A DNA stretch of 7,269 bases from Solirubrobacteraceae bacterium (GTDB lineage: Bacteria > Actinomycetota > Thermoleophilia > Solirubrobacterales > Solirubrobacteraceae): assembly GCA_024710825.1 (NCBI GenBank), contig JANJUA010000225.1, forward strand, positions 1 through 7,269. Direction: 5' to 3'. A program made the translations under genes and the position numbers. Of the stretch, positions 5,864 through 7,269 are shown one piece after another. Position 1 is the stretch's first letter; the number at the start of each line of letters is the position of its first letter. The notes beneath the pieces were generated by a model that did no database searches, was not told where the DNA came from, and saw only the letters and a list, made by a program, of their open reading frames with translations.

Positions 5864-6823
5864 ATGAGCGGCGTGCTGGTGGTCGCCGAGGCGCGGCGCG
5901 GCGCGGTTCGCGACATCTCGTTGGAGCTGGTCGCGGCGGCGGGCAGCCTCGTGCGGGGCGCGGGCGGTCCGTTGGTCGTCGGGCTCGTCGGTGCCGACGC
6001 CGAGGAGCTCGCCCCCCGGCTCGACGTGGCCGGTGTCGACGAGATCGTCACGGTGCGGTCGCCACGCGAGCACTTCGAGGCGCATGTCGCCGAGCAGGCG
6101 CTGGAGGCGCTGGTCGCCGACGTCGAGCCCGCCGTCGTGCTGCTCGGCCACACCATCGACGCGCTCGGCTATGCGCCGGCGCTGGCGGCGCGTGCCGGGC
6201 TCGGCTTCGCGTCGGACGCGTGGTCGGTCCAGTGGGACGGCATGCCGGTCGTGCGCCGCGGCGCCTACGGCGACCGGCTGGTGGCGCGCGTCGAGTTCCC
6301 CGGGCGCGACCGCGTGCTCGTGCTGATGCGCTCGGGCGCGGTGGAGCCGGCCGCCGGCGCCGGCTCGGCGCGCGTGCGCGCCCTGGACGTGGCGTTCGAC
6401 GAGGCGGCCATCGCGACCGAGCACCTCGGGTATCGCGAGGTGGAGAGGGGCGACGTCGACATCACCCAGGCCGAGTTCCTGCTGTCGGTCGGACGCGGGA
6501 TCGGCGACAAGAGCAACCTGTCGCAGTTCGAGGAGCTCGCGGAGGCGCTGGGGGCGACGCTGGCGGTGTCGCGTCCGATCGTCGACGCCGGCTGGATGCC
6601 GAGCACGCGCCAGGTCGGCCAGTCGGGTCTGACGGTCAAGCCCAAGCTCTACCTGGCGTTCGGCATCTCGGGTGCGGTGCAGCACCTGGCCGGCATGCGC
6701 AAGGCCGAGACGATCATCGCCGTCAACAGCGATCCCGAGGCGCCCATCTTCAACGTCGCCCACTACGGGGCCGTCGCCGATCTCTTCGACGTCGCCGAAG
6801 CGCTCTCCGCGCGGGAAGCGTGA
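5864..6823 (+). CDS. etfA: Electron transfer flavoprotein, alpha subunit
   Basis: Large ETF subunit, 319 aa, the usual length. The N-terminal half is the alpha/beta domain beginning VLVVAEA (4-10). The C-terminal half is the FAD domain, with GRGIGDK (210-216), SRPIVDAGW (236-244), VGQSGLTVKP (251-260), and the complete ETF alpha signature at 262-288 (LYLAFGISGAVQHLAG...IIAVN), then the SDPEAPIFNVAHYG block (289-302). R237, Q253-S254, G267-S269 and H274 are at places that hold FAD in known ETFs. It begins 4 nt after etfB and ends 12 nt before the Fe-S oxidoreductase gene, so the three are one transcriptional unit. One oddity: the usual VADYG reads VAHYG, with H300 in place of Asp. With EtfB it should accept electrons from an unseen dehydrogenase and pass them to the next gene's product. 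Confidence 0.97.
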   Translation: MSGVLVVAEARRGAVRDISLELVAAAGSLVRGAGGPLVVGLVGADAEELAPRLDVAGVDEIVTVRSPREHFEAHVAEQALEALVADVEPAVVLLGHTIDALGYAPALAARAGLGFASDAWSVQWDGMPVVRRGAYGDRLVARVEFPGRDRVLVLMRSGAVEPAAGAGSARVRALDVAFDEAAIATEHLGYREVERGDVDITQAEFLLSVGRGIGDKSNLSQFEELAEALGATLAVSRPIVDAGWMPSTRQVGQSGLTVKPKLYLAFGISGAVQHLAGMRKAETIIAVNSDPEAPIFNVAHYGAVADLFDVAEALSAREA

Positions 6824-6835
6824 GAGGCGCCCGCC

Positions 6836-7269
6836 GTGCTCGCTCGGGTCGAGGTCAGCCGTGAGCTCATCGACCAGGGCGTGACCCGAGAGGTCTTCTG
6901 GCGGTTCCCGGCGTGGGCGGAGGTCCTCTGGTACGTGCTCGCGCTGCTGTCGGTGGTCGTGTTCGCCTATGGGGTGGCGCGGCCCCTCGCCAAGTACCGC
7001 CGCGGCCAGGGGCGGAGTCTCCCACCGCCGCGTGAGCTTCCCGCGCGCCTGTGGGACGCCCTGCGGATCACGCTCGCGCACGTGACGATCCGCAGGCGCG
7101 ACGGATACGCCGGCCTCGCGCACGCCGCGATCTTCTACGGGTTCGTGACGCTGTTCGTCGGCACCGTGATCCTCGCCGTCAACACCGACTTCACGGAGCC
7201 GGTCTTCGGCTGGCGCTTCTTCACCGGTGACTTCTACCTCGGCTACTCGCTCGTGCTGGACGTCATGGG
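6836..7269 (+). CDS. Membrane Fe-S oxidoreductase with NarI-like haem b domain (DgcB/EMO-like; N-terminal part)
   Basis: Only the first 144 residues are present. They form a hydrophobic domain: TM1 about 26-48 (AWAEVLWYVLALLSVVVFAYG), a basic cytoplasmic loop rich in Arg/Pro (50-90), TM2 about 94-116 (GLAHAAIFYGFVTLFVGTVIL) with H96 as a likely haem b ligand, and the start of TM3 near 131. This pattern, next to etfBA, matches the N-terminus of the ETF-linked membrane oxidoreductases that continue into ferredoxin-type 4Fe-4S and CCG (heterodisulfide-reductase-like) domains, known as EMO in fatty acid oxidisers and DgcB in dimethylglycine catabolism. These pass ETF electrons to menaquinone and replace ETF-ubiquinone oxidoreductase. 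The start is the GTG at 6836, with GAGAGG 8 nt upstream; no in-frame ATG occurs nearby. The Fe-S part is outside the window, so the family call rests on the membrane domain and context. Confidence 0.82.
   Translation, partial: MLARVEVSRELIDQGVTREVFWRFPAWAEVLWYVLALLSVVVFAYGVARPLAKYRRGQGRSLPPPRELPARLWDALRITLAHVTIRRRDGYAGLAHAAIFYGFVTLFVGTVILAVNTDFTEPVFGWRFFTGDFYLGYSLVLDVM

Noticed and set aside
5657..7123. Long minus-strand open frame of 488 codons across etfB, etfA and the Fe-S gene
   Set aside because: The protein is Arg/His/Asp-rich without recognisable fold, and it opposes three well-supported genes. It is a codon-bias shadow.

Overview
The window is GC-rich DNA (about 70% by eye), densely packed with genes and using GTG as well as ATG starts. 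This fits an actinomycete-type genome (Actinomycetota, perhaps a Thermoleophilia or Solirubrobacterales-like lineage). The lineage is an inference from composition and protein style only. No phage, insertion sequence, CRISPR or RNA gene is visible; it reads as an ordinary chromosomal catabolic locus. Both ends cut through genes.

Layout: on the minus strand, a PucR-family regulator gene (475-2064) is followed after 67 bp by an aminoaldehyde/betaine-aldehyde-type aldehyde dehydrogenase (407 to 1, C-terminal part outside the window). Diverging from the regulator across an 83-bp control region is a class III PLP aminotransferase (2148-3422). After a 122-bp gap with a very strong Shine-Dalgarno sequence comes a second plus-strand unit: a 12-helix APC-superfamily amine/amino acid permease (3545-5074), etfB (5071-5859, overlapping the permease by 4 nt), etfA (5864-6823), and the start of a membrane Fe-S oxidoreductase with a NarI-like haem b domain (6836 onward). 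The last gene resembles DgcB and the EMO family, which pass ETF electrons to quinone.

How they may work together: the permease would import an amino compound, the aminotransferase would convert a primary amine to an aldehyde, and the dehydrogenase would oxidise the aldehyde to an acid. The ETF and membrane Fe-S protein would take electrons from a flavin-dependent dehydrogenase or demethylase, not present here, to the menaquinone pool. PucR would sense the substrate or an intermediate and act on the shared control region, which carries a perfect inverted repeat. The family calls are solid. The substrate (polyamine, GABA-type compound, or methylated amine) is not fixed by the sequence.

Intergenic stretches are all short (largest 122 bp), and what each holds is listed.
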